Positions 1-11,828 of a stretch of DNA of 64,000 bases are shown one piece after another. The DNA lies in NCBI GenBank assembly GCA_035048815.1, contig JAUCBN010000023.1, positions 4,285,501 through 4,349,500 of the forward strand. Reading direction: 5' to 3'. Made by a program: the position numbers and the translations under genes. Source of the DNA: Abelmoschus esculentus (Eukaryota > Streptophyta > Magnoliopsida > Malvales > Malvaceae). The notes beneath the pieces were generated by a model. The model ran no database searches. It was not told the origin of the DNA and saw only the letters and a program-made list of their open reading frames with translations. The number at the start of each line of letters is the position of its first letter. The stretch's first letter is position 1.

Positions 1-81
1 AAGGGGAAAGAAGGGAAAAATGGAACAAGTTAAACATTCTGCTTATAAAGAAGAACATTAACACTACGAAAGAAACATTAC

Positions 82-1399
82 CTTCACAGAAAGAATCGAA
101 CCAACGAGACTTTTGGCAACCTGATGGATAGTTTTGCTGGGTTCTACAGCATATGATGTCATAAAACAATGGGCTAGATTAGGTTTCAATGTTACCATAA
201 ACTTGTATTTCAGTGAAAGGACTGGAAATATAAATAAAACAACAGAAAACCAATTGCATACAAGTCCATGTACAAAGGCTAAGAGGCAAAATGGAAGGGA
301 AAAAGAAGAAGACATGACTTTGGAAGTAACCTGACAATAAATCAATGTCAAGATTCAAGATATAAAGGCTAATTGAACTCATCGACACGTATACCGGCCA
401 ATGGAACACCAATCGACCCTATACTGGCCAATAGAACACGAAAGGATTAGTCACTAGGCTCGCTCTAGTGGACATGTTGGGAAACCAAGAAATGCTATTT
501 GAACCCATAGATTATGTCAATTGGTTCATATAAGGTGGCATCTAAAAAGTTCGAGATTCGAATTCAAACATTTCCAACTCAGTATATTTTACTTGAATGG
601 AAAGCACAAACATTTCTCAACTCCAAAATCCACATTTGCAGACATACAATTTACTCTTTTCTCATGTTACTTAATCTAATATGCAAAAATGTCTAAAGAT
701 TGGAAATTTTGAGGCAGTAAAGCTTAAACCCCATAACCAAGTTAACAGCAGAAATTGAGATAGTACCTTTACAAGAATGTGAAGGGCTCAACTGAGGAAA
801 AGGGAGAAACCCCACAAGAGAATAGAACCGAACCAGCAAGCCTCCACCATTAAATCCTTCAACTCTACCCCCATAGATGAACCCACTGTGCACATATGCC
901 CTGGCTGCCTTCCAATCAGCAGACCTCTACTTCTTTGCAGGAACTAAGTATTAGATTGTATATACAAGTATTAAAGCACTGAACTTGGAACAACAACGAT
1001 CACTAAAACCATTCCAAAACAAAGTCTTTAATTTGTTGATTGGTCCAAAATTATGCTGCCAAAAAACAATCAAAACACATTAAAAAATGGGAAAACATTG
1101 GCATAAAAACACACCCGCTCTGGTTTGATGTCATCATTGGGTGCAGAATTGTCAAGAATTGTGGTGGTGGCAGCTTCAGCTTGTTGAGAGTTGTCAGTTC
1201 TGGTATTGGATGATGCAGATGAAGCAGAGATTTTGAGATTATGCAATGGTGAAGAAGGTGACCTCTTGATCAGAGAAGGTTTACAGAATAAATTTGAGAG
1301 CTTTGTGTGGTTTAGGAAACAAGATGAAGAGGATACATCAGGGTTGAAGAGCTGAGAAAGGAAAGAAACTGAGCCAAGGGTTGCACCGAGTACAGGCAT
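82..1399 (-). CDS. Plastid S1-domain RNA-binding protein (SRRP1-like), 5' part, runs off the left edge
   Basis: Three exons on the minus strand can be joined with consistent phases: 1399-1115, 926-767 and 143-82, each with GT-AG borders, giving 169 codons before the window ends. The start at 1399 follows an upstream leader and opens a Ser-rich, acid-poor N-terminus (MPVLGATLGSVSF...), as expected for a chloroplast transit peptide. Exon 2 encodes an S1 RNA-binding fold: the stretch from SADWKAARAYVHSGF through GGRVEGFNGGGLLVRF to SLVGFLPFPQLSPS is the typical beta-barrel start of plant S1 proteins. Exon 3 gives EPSKTIHQVAKSLVGSILSV, which continues the domain. The family, as in Arabidopsis SRRP1 (At3g23700-type), binds RNA in the chloroplast. 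The rest of this S1 domain and any further S1 repeat lie outside the window. It is divergently oriented to the bHLH gene, with a 10-kb spacer. Family call is confident; exact orthology is from memory. Confidence 0.85.
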
Positions 1400-1558
1400 T
1401 GTTGGGGGAAAATAGATGGTTGAAGAAGACGATTGGATGATAATTTGTATATTTGTTTCAAGCTGGAAGGTGTCTCTCTGGTCAGTTTTTAGAGCTATGT
1501 GTCGTTTCCATACCCACACATACATTCACTCCGAAAATCCAGTTGTTGTTGTTTAAAA

Positions 1559-2165
1559 GGTAAAGTTCAGAAATGGTCACTAAACTATGACAAAATGTTC
1601 ATTTTAGCCATGAAATTTTCAAAATTTATAAAATAATCCTTAACTTTTATTATTTTACAAAATGGCCATTGAACCATTCATTATCGTCCAATATAACATG
1701 ACAGTTATGAAAATTTACATAACAATATATTTAATTTTTTATATTTAAAAATATTTAATTTAATTTTAATTTTAAAAAAATAAATTTAATATTTCGTATT
1801 TTATATCACAAAAACTTGTTTTGCTCATTGACAAAATGTTTTGATTTTTCCTCAATACTTTGATTTTTCTTTCCAATCAGGGAGTCATCACCTGGGGGAG
1901 AAAATAAATTTAATAAATTAAATATAAATAATTAAATTTTTTAATAAAATATTTTATTAGAATAAAATTAAGACTAAATTAAAAAATGTGTGAATAACAG
2001 AAATTAAATGTATAATTATTTTATTTTATTTTGAACTATCACGTTACCATTTCGTTAATTTTTAACGATGAATGACATTATTAAAATCATTTTAATAAGT
2101 AAATGATATATTTATCGTAAGTTAAAGAATAATGATCATTTTGATATTAACTTTATAATTAAATA
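1559..2165. mobile_element. Probable degraded foldback (Mutator-like) element
   Basis: The left side begins with a motif around AAATGGTCACTAAACTATGAC, followed by stretches on AATGTTCATTTTAGCC and ATAATCCTTAAC. The right side, read on the other strand, gives similar phrases (AAAATGATCATTATTCTTTAAC, CATTCATCGTTAAAAATTAAC). This imperfect inverted arrangement is the pattern of non-autonomous Mutator-like foldback elements in plants. I could not fix the ends or find a target duplication. It carries no coding capacity. Confidence 0.4.
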
Positions 2166-4149
2166 TTTTTATAATAATTTAAGATTTTAACTCATAGATT
2201 AAATTTAAATTTAAGCTACTTAAATTAAACTTTAAATTTTATAAAAATAATCATATTCAATGTATTTTTAAATCGAATCATTTTAAATCTAAATTTTATT
2301 ATTAAAGTAACTATAAATTGAGATTAGTTTTCTAATTACTATATGTTTTGTGGTCCCAATCGAATATTCTCGTGGGAGGTGCGAAGCTCTTTTTATTATT
2401 AAAGTAATTATAAATCCAATATTTTAGATTTATATTAAGAAAATTACACAGATACTCGATCCATGTTTATTTTATTAATTTATTTTTCATTTTATATTTT
2501 TTAAATTGATTAAAGTCAAAAGTCCCTGCAATTAAATTTATTTAAAAAAATCGACTTTAAATAATAATTTATAAATGCTTTAAAAATTATTAAATTATTA
2601 ATTAAAGTATAATATTTTAAGAAATAAAATAATTTATCCTATATTTTTAAAAAAATTAAAAAAAAACATGGGTAATATTTATGTAAAATGTCCCAATTTG
2701 TCTACGTTACTATATGAACTTGGTGGTTTAATTTCTTGAACTTTTATATTTTTAATTTTAATTTTAATTTCCTATACTTTTTTTACAATTTTAATTTCTT
2801 TAACTTTTATATTTTTATAATTTTTACAAACTTCTATTTTTTAAATATTCTAATTTTATAATTACTTATATGTTTTACGATTTTTAATTTGTAGATAATG
2901 ATGTGATATAATTAGATACGAGAATTAAGATAAACAAAATCAATAAGTTAAAATATAGAGTTTTTCTAAAAAAACAAATTGATAAATGATTACACTATTT
3001 TTCTTATAAAATTGTAAGAATTTCAATATACATTTTTCAGTATATATAAAAATTCTTAAGAAAATATAAGAATTTCGGTAAAACTAAATATTTTATAAAA
3101 GTATTTCGATATAACAAAATTCTTATAACTTTTGTAAAGTTGGGTCGCTCTTTATTTCGTACACCCAAAATCGAAGTAAATTTCTGTAAAATTGCTCCAT
3201 TAATTACCGTTTTTTTAGTTGTGAGAGCTTTTTAAAAGAATTATTGAGAAAGATGATTTAAAAGAGCAGAATATTTCTTTATTATAGATTATCAGCCTTT
3301 AAATATCAAAAGAAAAAAAATCTTTTACAATCTTTTATTAGCTCATAAAAATTTTACGAATTTTCTTAAAAAAATTATTACAAACACAAACATATCGAAG
3401 ACACACTCATACATAATAAAACTTAAAGAGTTTTATACTGTGTAACTTGATCTTATAAAAAAAACAATATTCATACATCATAAAACTTAAATCAAAATAA
3501 ATTAATTTAAAAGTTTACACACTTTCACGTATCAATCAAAATTTTCGATTAATTTCGATACTTATTAAAAGTATATTTACTCTTTTTCTCTCCTAAATAA
3601 GGATTATTTTTAAAAAATTACATAACTTCAACTCTATAGCCCAATAATGTCTCAAATTCAACTGTTTTAAGTCTATGGTAAAATATTGAGACATGATACA
3701 TAGAAAAAATGGCTCCATTATAATTGCAATAATGAGTAATTGATATAATAATCAACTTGGGAAAGAAGCAAGCCAATGAAATACAAAATTAAAAAAAATA
3801 TATTTTTTAGTGAAAATATTAAATAAAGCAAGTAAAATATTAGTATATAACCCTAATCATAAACCCTGCCATAGAAATGATTCTTTCCAAGCTTTGATTG
3901 GAAGAGATTTCAAAATATAAATAAATAAATAATAAAGAAATCTGCAATGTTAGTTACACTTATTATTTTTAATATATATATGAGATTATATTATTATATT
4001 TAATTATTTAAAATTGCCTTGAAATTCGTTCCTACTGAATTATTTAGAAAAAAAAATAGGTGTCTTGAAGTTAAAATAATCTTTGGTCAAATAGTGGAAG
4101 GGTGCATGTGAATGTGTGCATCAATGATTGAACCTCACGTTGGATATCA
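2166..4149. other. AT-rich intergenic DNA, no gene seen
   Basis: Very AT-rich sequence with long A and T runs. All reading frames are short and none resembles a known protein. Nothing here is recognised apart from generic low-complexity sequence. Confidence 0.6.
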
Positions 4150-4398
4150 GTGCGTTAATCGTCTATCTCTTTCTTATGTCTTTATTATGCTTCTGTTTTA
4201 AATTAAAAGATTTAGGGTTTAAGGTTTAGAGTTCAAAGTTAGGGGTTGTGGTTTAAGGTTTAGGGAATTAGGGGTAATGTATAAAGTTTAAGATATAAGA
4301 TACAGAAAATAAGGGTTAGGGTTTAAAATTCAATTTTTTAAAAATTTTTCAAGGAGGCATGAAATGATGCATGATAAAGAGACAGATGATTTTTACTC
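4150..4398. mobile_element. MITE with telomere-like (TTTAGGG-type) interior, copy 1
   Basis: About 249 bp. The left end reads GTGCGTTAATCGTCTATCTC and the right end, reversed, reads GAGTAAAAATCATCTGTCTC, so the termini are inverted repeats. The interior is a run of degenerate TTTAGGG-like units (4211-4333) in an order shared with the copies at 21951, 50634, 52981 and 61309. The flanking nine bases (4141-4149 and 4399-4407) match at 6 of 9 positions, which may be an eroded target duplication. Membership in the family is clear; the exact ends are inferred from the better copies. Confidence 0.7.
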
Positions 4399-5767
4399 TC
4401 AATATAAGCCATCTTTAATTTTTCGACCTCGTTATAAGGAAGGTAATCGGGTAAAAAATAATTAAAAATATAAAAATTTAAATAAATATAAAGAATAATT
4501 AAAAATTTTATTACCAATATTTAAAATAGATAAATACGAAAAATATTATATTTGAACTTTAAAAATAATTGAATTATATTCGTATAAATTATTATAGAAG
4601 TCTCAAAAAATATCTGTAAAAATCTCGATATTTCTACACGGTTCGATCGATATAAGAGTAATTTACTCATTTTTAATAAAAATCTAATTGCTCCTATCAT
4701 TGTAAACTGATTCAATTTAGTTTTATTTAAAATATATTATGATTGATTTTGATGTATATTTTTAATTTTTAATAATTAAAAATATTTAAATGTTGAAAGG
4801 TCATAAAAAATTGTCAGATTTCTTGAAAAATAGTTTTGTTAATGACTTCAAAAAATTATTAAAAATTTTACAAGATATATCAAAAAGTGAAACTTATATT
4901 TATATAACCATACGAAAATCTTGATTCATTTTAAATAAAAAAAATTTTATTTCGAATTATATATTATGAGTTATTAATTTTTGAGTGAGTAAAGGTTAAA
5001 AAAAAAGACTGTAGACAATTTTCAAAAATAATAATGACAATAATTTTAGAAATTCATCATAAATCATACGAATAAGATTAGAATAAATAATTTATATAAT
5101 TAAAATATTATTAAATCTAACTCATTTTAGAACAAATGAATCATAATTTAGAAACGTAAATGGTTAGTTACATATTTTTTATAGTGCAAGTTATCATATT
5201 TTAATAGTTAATATTTTTATTTTATAGTTTTAAAATAATTTGCTTGTGGTTGATAAAATTAAATTTATCATTTATGTTTATAATTTTAAAAATTTAATAT
5301 TAAATATTTATTTTAATATATTAAGTTTTATTTATCATTTTATATATGTAAATTAATAAAAATTAAGAGATCCATAAGAGATAAATATGAAAATAAAAAA
5401 ATATCTTAAATATTTAATAAAAATTCTTTAAAATCGTACTTATAAATATTAACCAAATGAGGAATGTAAAATCGTTCCAACCCACCCTATTATCACCTCT
5501 ACATCCATCATTGTTATATTATACAATAAAGTTATTTAATTTTAAAAAAATAAATTTAAAATTATAAAATTATTTTTTAGAGAAATTACAATTATACAAA
5601 ATACAATCACCAATGTAATTATAAACAACACATTTAATGATTAAAGTGATAATCTAACCATATTAGGATTTGATTGAATAATTATTTTTGAAATATATTA
5701 ATATTAAAAAAAATATTTTTAATATTTATTGAATAGTTATTTTAATTTTTATATTTTAAAAATAATT
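4399..5767. other. AT-rich intergenic DNA, no gene seen
   Basis: No credible coding sequence, RNA gene or bounded repeat recognised. A 64-codon minus-strand frame near 4.6 kb is Ile/Leu/Phe-rich and looks like chance in AT-rich DNA. Confidence 0.6.
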
Positions 5768-6085
5768 TAACCCTCGATATTTTATTTGAGAAAAAAATAA
5801 TTCTTTTACTGATGAAAACTATTAGTCAACTAACAGTAAATAATTTAAAAGGATGATACAACGTATATAGCAGAGCATGTTGATATGATAGTATCATATA
5901 AATAAAGATGTTTACTTGAAAAAATATCACATAAGTTAAAAAATAATTTTATAAAATTATTATTTTTACAAGCGTATTATTCTGTCAAGTCATTTTAAAT
6001 TATTTATAATTAATTGATTAACAGTTTTATCTATCAACGGGTTTTTTTATTCAAAATAAAATATTAATAATTAAATCAATTCATA
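5768..6085. mobile_element. Foldback relic, same family as the one at 17.9-18.3 kb
   Basis: Left part (about 5768-5860) contains TTATTTGAGAAAAAAATAAT, TTTTACTGATGAAAACTATT and CTAACAGTAAATAATTTAAA. The right part (about 5985-6085) contains their reverse complements in reverse order (AAATTATTTATAATTAATTG, TTAACAGTTTTATCTATCAA). The same phrases recur around 17.9-18.3 kb, so this is a dispersed inverted-repeat element. Ends and target duplication were not resolved. Confidence 0.5.
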
Positions 6086-6252
6086 AAAGAATAAAAAGCT
6101 TGAGTAAAACATTAAAAATATTTCTTAGCATTATACCATAAAATATATAATTTATATGATGAGAAATGAACAAGTAATTTCAATTTTTTATAATTTAATT
6201 TTACCATTAAATTAAATGTCATTTATATAATTTATGTATATATTAGAATTTA

Positions 6253-6908
6253 TAGGGATGACAACAAGGCGAAACAAGGCGAGTTTCTGGCTTCTCGACT
6301 CTAACCTGATTTATTAATATCTAAATTTGATTTCGAACCGATTTGGATTAAAATATTAATTTATCCGTCTCGTCCCGTCCCGTTCTAATATATTATTTTT
6401 TAAACCCGATCCCAATCCAACTCGAAAAATTAAAAAAAAAAGTTAATCTTCGTCGACAATAAAAGTTAGTTTTGATCAATCCTTCATCAAAATCATAAAT
6501 TATGATTTTAAAGTAACTTTAAATCTATGTAAAAAAATAAAATATAAATTATTCACATGTTAAATTACATATTAAAAAAAAAAACTTGAATCATCGATTA
6601 ACAGAATCGAATATATTGAAACTTGAATAACATCTAATATTTTTTATTGTTAAAGAAAACCTTAAAAGTAAAAAAAAAAAAATACTTAAAACCCATAAAA
6701 ATATTTATATATAATAATATTTTTATAAATATAATAAAATGTAAAAATATAACGGGACGGGACATGTGAGGAATTTTAAGCAAATACCCGACCCGACGTA
6801 GTGATTTTTAAATCTCGCCCCAATCCCCAAAATCCAAAGATAAAAATCGATCGGGTCAGATCGGGATGTATCGGATTAGATCGGAGATGGATATTTTTAC
6901 CATTCCTA
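6253..6908. mobile_element. hAT-type non-autonomous element (TAGGGATG...CATTCCTA)
   Basis: 656 bp. It starts TAGGGATGAC and ends CATTCCTA, short imperfect terminal inverted repeats of hAT style. It is flanked by the direct repeat GAATTTA at 6246-6252 and 6909-6915. A 7-8 bp duplication fits hAT (usual 8 bp). Subterminal regions are filled with short CCCGTCCCG / GATCGGGTC-like motifs, the kind of repeated sites that hAT transposases bind. No transposase remains. Confidence 0.7.
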
Positions 6909-6915
6909 GAATTTA

Positions 6916-8240
6916 CCACGACTCTTTCTATATCTATATTTATGTAAGTTAATTAAAATAATATTTATATTTAATTTTTTTCACCAAAGATAAAATGGTT
7001 TAACGAGATAAGATTTTAAAATTTTTAAATAAAATTAGTGGTTCGAATTTTAATATTATGAATTAAACAAATTGAATTTAAAAAATTACGCTTATAATGA
7101 ACTTTTGTAGCACCAAATCTGAATTAATCCGATAATTCTACTAATCCCAATTAGTCGGGATAAGGACATCATTAGTACTTAATGAAGGTGTTAAGAGCAT
7201 TGGGGATAATTAATAATTGAGGTCTACGCTACAAAGTTGAGAGATTATGATTTAGGGATAATGTATAATTATTTTTATTATTCTTTTCGTTTTTATGGTT
7301 TCGTTTTAATTAATCCGAACTGACTCATATCACGTACTTAGTTTAGATGAATGAGTCTTAATAATTATTTTTATATAAATGTATCGAATCTAAGATTTGT
7401 TTAAGCGGAATTAAAATACTTATAACTTGAATAAAAATAATATATAGTTATTTTGATTTATATAAGTGATAATTTGATTTATATAGGAGGATTTAAGAAT
7501 TATATCTAAATATATTGTAATTTATTTTGTCCGCAGATGAAATGTTATTTAAATTTTAGTATTTCTCTCTTCTACACATAAAAAATGGTACAATCTATTG
7601 TACAAAAAAATTAACTCGAATTTGTTAGTTTAATTAACAATAATACATCGAAAATTATAATAAAAGTTGATAATACAGTAAATAAAAATGTTTAATCAAG
7701 ATATATTTTTATAACCATTAAAACAAAAAAATAGTGTTTAGCGTTTGTAAGAGAACTATGTAAGAAAAAGATAAAAGCATCGACTAATATAAAAATATGT
7801 ATTACAAAAAGATACGTTGATAATATAATCATTATCACAAGTCAATTATGAAGAATAAAGGTAATTAAGAGCGCGTATTCAAATTTATTTAGAGAGTCTA
7901 AAACAAAGAGATCAATAAAATTTTCAAAAGAATGTCATATTTTTCAGTCGTGACGACGTTAAATTCAACTCTGATAAAAAAACGAAATCAAAAAATAACC
8001 AAACGATTGATAAAAAAGAAAAATATACTAAAAAATAAAAAATATATTAAAAGTAGGGCAAAATGTATTACAAAGACAGAAGAATACGAGAAAAGATAAT
8101 AATTTGAGGAAGATTTGTTTTATACGAAATAATTTATTATTGATGGAAGGATGCAATTAAGGATGAACGTTCGATAGAGTTGAGATTTTTTTTTGAAATA
8201 TTTGAATCGATGTGTGATATTTTATAACTTCATTTGAAAT
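6916..8240. other. AT-rich intergenic DNA, no gene seen
   Basis: No gene or clearly bounded repeat. A weak inverted pair (TTTTGTAGCACC near 7100 and CTACGCTACAAAG near 7230) could be a small MITE relic but is too short to call. Confidence 0.5.
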
Positions 8241-8244
8241 ATTA

Positions 8245-8640
8245 CAGTTTTCGAGTTTCTATATAAATTTAATATAATGATTTATCATGTTATAGTAAGA
8301 TTTATTCTAAATTTCTAATTTAAACGCTATTCTCTAATTATATGTTATACATATATATTCTTTATATTTTTTATATGTGATATATTTTTTTCATATTTTT
8401 ATATCGGTATATATAGAAAACAATGCACTTGTATCGAACTTAAAAATAAATCTACTAAATATTAAAAATTTTAATTATTTAAATTTTATTTTATAAATCA
8501 AACTTTATTGAATTTGTTAGTCAAACCGAATTTATAAAATTTTAAATCGAGTGAAATCTATTTTTTCCCTCAAACTAAATCAGAAAATTAGTAATATTTT
8601 TAAACTTAGACTAGTTTTACTCGACCCAACATGGAATAAC
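8245..8640. mobile_element. Diverged relic related to the hAT-type element at 34406-34952
   Basis: Phrases here such as GATTTATCATGTTATAGTAAG, a long TATATTTTTATAT tract and the following AAACTTAAAAATAAATC recur in the same order inside the element at 34406-34952 (near 34590-34750). This shows an old copy of that element's internal region. Termini and target duplication are not recognisable. Confidence 0.5.
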
Positions 8641-8919
8641 TGTAATATTTAAACAATTTAATAAATCTAAAGTTTCATTTTATTTAGAAATATATATTTA
8701 TTATTAATAAAATCATTAATGTGATGATAAAAATTGTATTAATTTAAATGTTTGTTTAGTCATAAATTAAATACGGAAATGTTATTTTTTTAAAATTTTA
8801 AGGTTTTGTCCTGATTAATTCGTACAGAGTCACATCTTATATCTGATTTTGATGGATAAATCTTTTAGTGAAGATTTTATACATATATAATATCGCAAAC
8901 TTAAGACTTAGTTAAATAA

Positions 8920-9705
8920 GGCATAAAGATACTTTTAACCCTTAATGTTTATAATTTTTATTATTTTGACCCTTTTTTTATAGATAAATTTAGCCCTTAA
9001 CCTATATCTTTTTGACAAATAGCTTATTTTTTAACTATCATGATAACTGTATCGTTAAAAATCTAACAATGATGGTATGTCATATGCTTATGATAATATA
9101 TTTTAAATAACATGACATCTAACCTATCAAATATATATGTGTGTGAAATATAATTTTATTGTAATGTAAAATATAATTTTATTTTAATATAAAATATTAA
9201 AAAACAATTAAAATTCAAATAAAATATTAAAAAATTTATTAATTCTAAAATAAAATACTACTAAACATTCTCAACCCTAACTACGATCGAATGAAAATCC
9301 TACCTTAAAAAATTAATTAATTTCGAATTGTGTTCATATTTTTTAAGATAGACTTTGATTCCATCGTAGTTAGGATTGTGAAAGTTTAGTAGTTTTTATT
9401 TTAGAATTAATTAACTTTTAATATTTTATTTGAATTTTAATTGTTTTATATTTTATATTAGAATAAAATTATATTTCATACATATATATGTATTTGATAG
9501 GTTAGATGTCATTTCATTTAAAATATATTATCATATGCATATGATATGTTATTATTGTTAGACTTTTAACGGTCCAGTTATCATGATAGTTAAAAAATAA
9601 GTTATTTGTCAAAAATATATAGGTTAAGGGCTAAATTTATCCCCAAAAAATAAGGGCCAAAACAACAAAATTATAAACGTTAAGGGTTAAAAGTATTTTT
9701 ATGTC
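8920..9705. mobile_element. 786-bp foldback element with long inverted arms
   Basis: The left arm begins GGCATAAAGATACTTTTAAC and the right end, reversed, begins GACATAAAAATACTTTTAAC. The match continues through almost the whole element (CCCTTAA..GTTTATAA, GGGCTAAATTTAT, CAAATAGCTTATTTTTTAAC, TAACTATCATGATAACTG). The centre is near 9310. The hexamer AAATAA abuts both ends (8914-8919 and 9706-9711) and may be a short target duplication. It has no coding capacity. The superfamily is undecided; Mutator-like would need a 9-bp duplication, which is not seen. Confidence 0.75.
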
Positions 9706-10134
9706 AAATAATATCAAACTAATTATCACTTCGGTCGATCTCGTTAATAAAATATTATATTTTAAAAATATAATTTTAAAATTTCAAAATAATATTTATA
9801 AAATAATTTTCTCTCTTTGACATTATAATTATAAAGAATTAATAAAATTAAATATATACTATTCAAATAAAGCTGACCCACTTTTTCTCTTTGTTCATTA
9901 CTCATTAATCATTGATCGTTAACCCAAAACAGTTGTAGTGCTTTGTGCCTAACGGAAACATATTTTAATCTGATGTCTTAATCTGTTACAGATTTGATTT
10001 ATGATAATTTAATGAGTTTTGTTAAAAAATTATTTAAAATTATAATATTATATTAAATACAAAAGTAAACAAGTTAAGCTATAGTATAATATCTTAGATA
10101 AGGATATATATATATATATATAATATGTTTTGGG

Positions 10135-10504
10135 TAGGGATGATAACGGGTCGAGTTGAGTTTTTGGTTACCCTAATTCCGACTCGAAATTTAAGTCTTT
10201 CGATATGATTTAATTTTAATATTTTTTTTATTTCTGACCTGATCTGAGCCAATATTATAAAAATCATAACTCGATCATGATATTTAAACCCCCGAATAAG
10301 CTCGACCCGAAAAAATAATAAAAATATTATATATTATATATAAAAAATATAAATATATATATAAATAACGGGTCGGATCGATATGGGAAATTTTAACACT
10401 AAACTCGATTTCAACCCAAATTCAATTTTTTAAATAAAAAAATTTGCCTCGATCGAATCAGATCAGATCAAAACTTGACGAAAACAGATCAAATTTTCAT
10501 CCTA
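10135..10504. mobile_element. hAT-type MITE, 370 bp
   Basis: Begins TAGGGATGATAACGGGTCGA and ends CATCCTA. Flanks are GTTTTGGG (10127-10134) and GTTTTGAG (10505-10512), a 7-of-8 match with the 8-bp duplication typical of hAT. Subterminal sequence is rich in CGGGTCGAGT / GACCCGA / GATCAGATCAG motifs. A short TA dinucleotide run precedes it at about 10104-10122. Confidence 0.75.
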
Positions 10505-10870
10505 GTTTTGAGAAATTTGTTTTGCATTTAATGTAACTTTATTAAAATTTTAAAAACATTTTACTTGAATGGGGCAGGACAATTGATATTGAAAAAATAT
10601 ATATATAATGATAAATTTAATTTTTATTTTATTTTTATAAATGAAGACTAATAAAATGAATGTTCTGAACGTTTAAATTTTGAAAGTCGCCATTTTCATC
10701 CGCTCCTTCCACCGTCTTTTACGCAGTTTTAGTCTTGGTTTTCTGTAATTATACCATTTAATATTTTAATATTACTCATAAATTAATAATAATAATAGTG
10801 ATAAGCTATATCAAATATTATTAAATTTTAGAGTTTTCATCAATTGTATTACTAATTAAATTGCAACAAA

Positions 10871-11329
10871 GGTTATTTAATTATGGGTATAGTTATATTT
10901 TGATTATTTAATTATTAAAAGTTATATTTGAGTCATTCATTTATGGGTAAAGTTATATTTGAGTCATTTAATTATTAAATATTATATTTGAGTCACTCAA
11001 TTATAAGTAAGGTTACATTTCAGTCATCCTTCATATTTGAAAAGTATATCAATTTAATGATTTTTTCTTCTAAATCACATGTATAATATTGTTAACATTA
11101 GAGTATTTCATTTGAAATTATTAATTAATCTAATACATGAATTGATAGTTTTTTAAATACGAAGAGTGACGTAAATATAACCTTACCTATAATTGAGTGA
11201 TCTAAATATAACCTTTAATAATTGGATGACCTAAATATAATTTTACCCATAAATAAATGATCTAACTGTAACTTTTAATAATTAGATGACTTAAATATAA
11301 TTTTACCTATAATTAAATGATTCTTATCG
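10871..11329. mobile_element. Foldback element with internal short tandem repeats
   Basis: Each arm, about 180 bp, consists of 3-4 imperfect repeats of a 35-45-bp unit containing GTTATATTTGAGTCATTTAA followed by an ATTATTAAA or ATTATGGGTAA phrase. The right arm (about 11150-11329) carries the same units inverted. The spacer (about 11050-11150) contains no repeat. Ends are approximate and no target duplication was found. Confidence 0.55.
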
Positions 11330-11343
11330 TAAATATCATGCAC

Positions 11344-11390
11344 ATAAATCATTAAAAATCATATATGTTATATGATTTTTAATGATTTAT
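11344..11390. repeat. Perfect 22-bp inverted repeat with 3-nt loop
   Basis: Arm 1 is 11344-11365 and arm 2 is 11369-11390, exact reverse complements separated by TGT. The hairpin lies about 440 bp upstream of the bHLH start codon, just past the foldback element. It could be a relic of a small MITE or part of the promoter region; no function can be read from the sequence. Confidence 0.8.
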
Positions 11391-11489
11391 GATATAATTA
11401 AAATATTAATATTAAAATATTATTAATTTTATAATCGATACTAAAATTAAAATTTTACGGTATAATTTACCATTATAATAAAAGGTCAA

Positions 11490-11828
11490 ACAGACATTTT
11501 TTGTGCTTGCTTTATCTATCCTTGCTTGCTCTTCACTTTCTCTCATTTCATCTCTTACTTTTGTCTGTGTTTCCTTTTTAGCTCTGTTTTCTTTAAATTC
11601 CAACAATCCTTTAGCTATTTGCTTTCAAATTCCTTAATTGAGTGACAAAGCCACCATCTTCATCATCATCATTGTTTAAAGAACAGCTCTTTGCACTCAA
11701 ATCCTACTGTAAACTTTTGATTCTTTCTGAAAAAAACATACTTTCTTTTCTTTCCGGGAAAAAATTCTGGGTTTTGTTTCTTGATTCTCGGTTTCCACTG
11801 TGATCATCGATCTGGGTGTTTTTTTATC
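11490..11828 (+). promoter_or_regulatory. Likely 5' leader and proximal promoter of the bHLH gene
   Basis: Shift from AT-rich to CT-rich sequence (11515-11620) typical of plant 5' leaders. No clear TATA box or defined transcription start could be assigned. No upstream ATG is in frame with the coding region. Confidence 0.4.
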
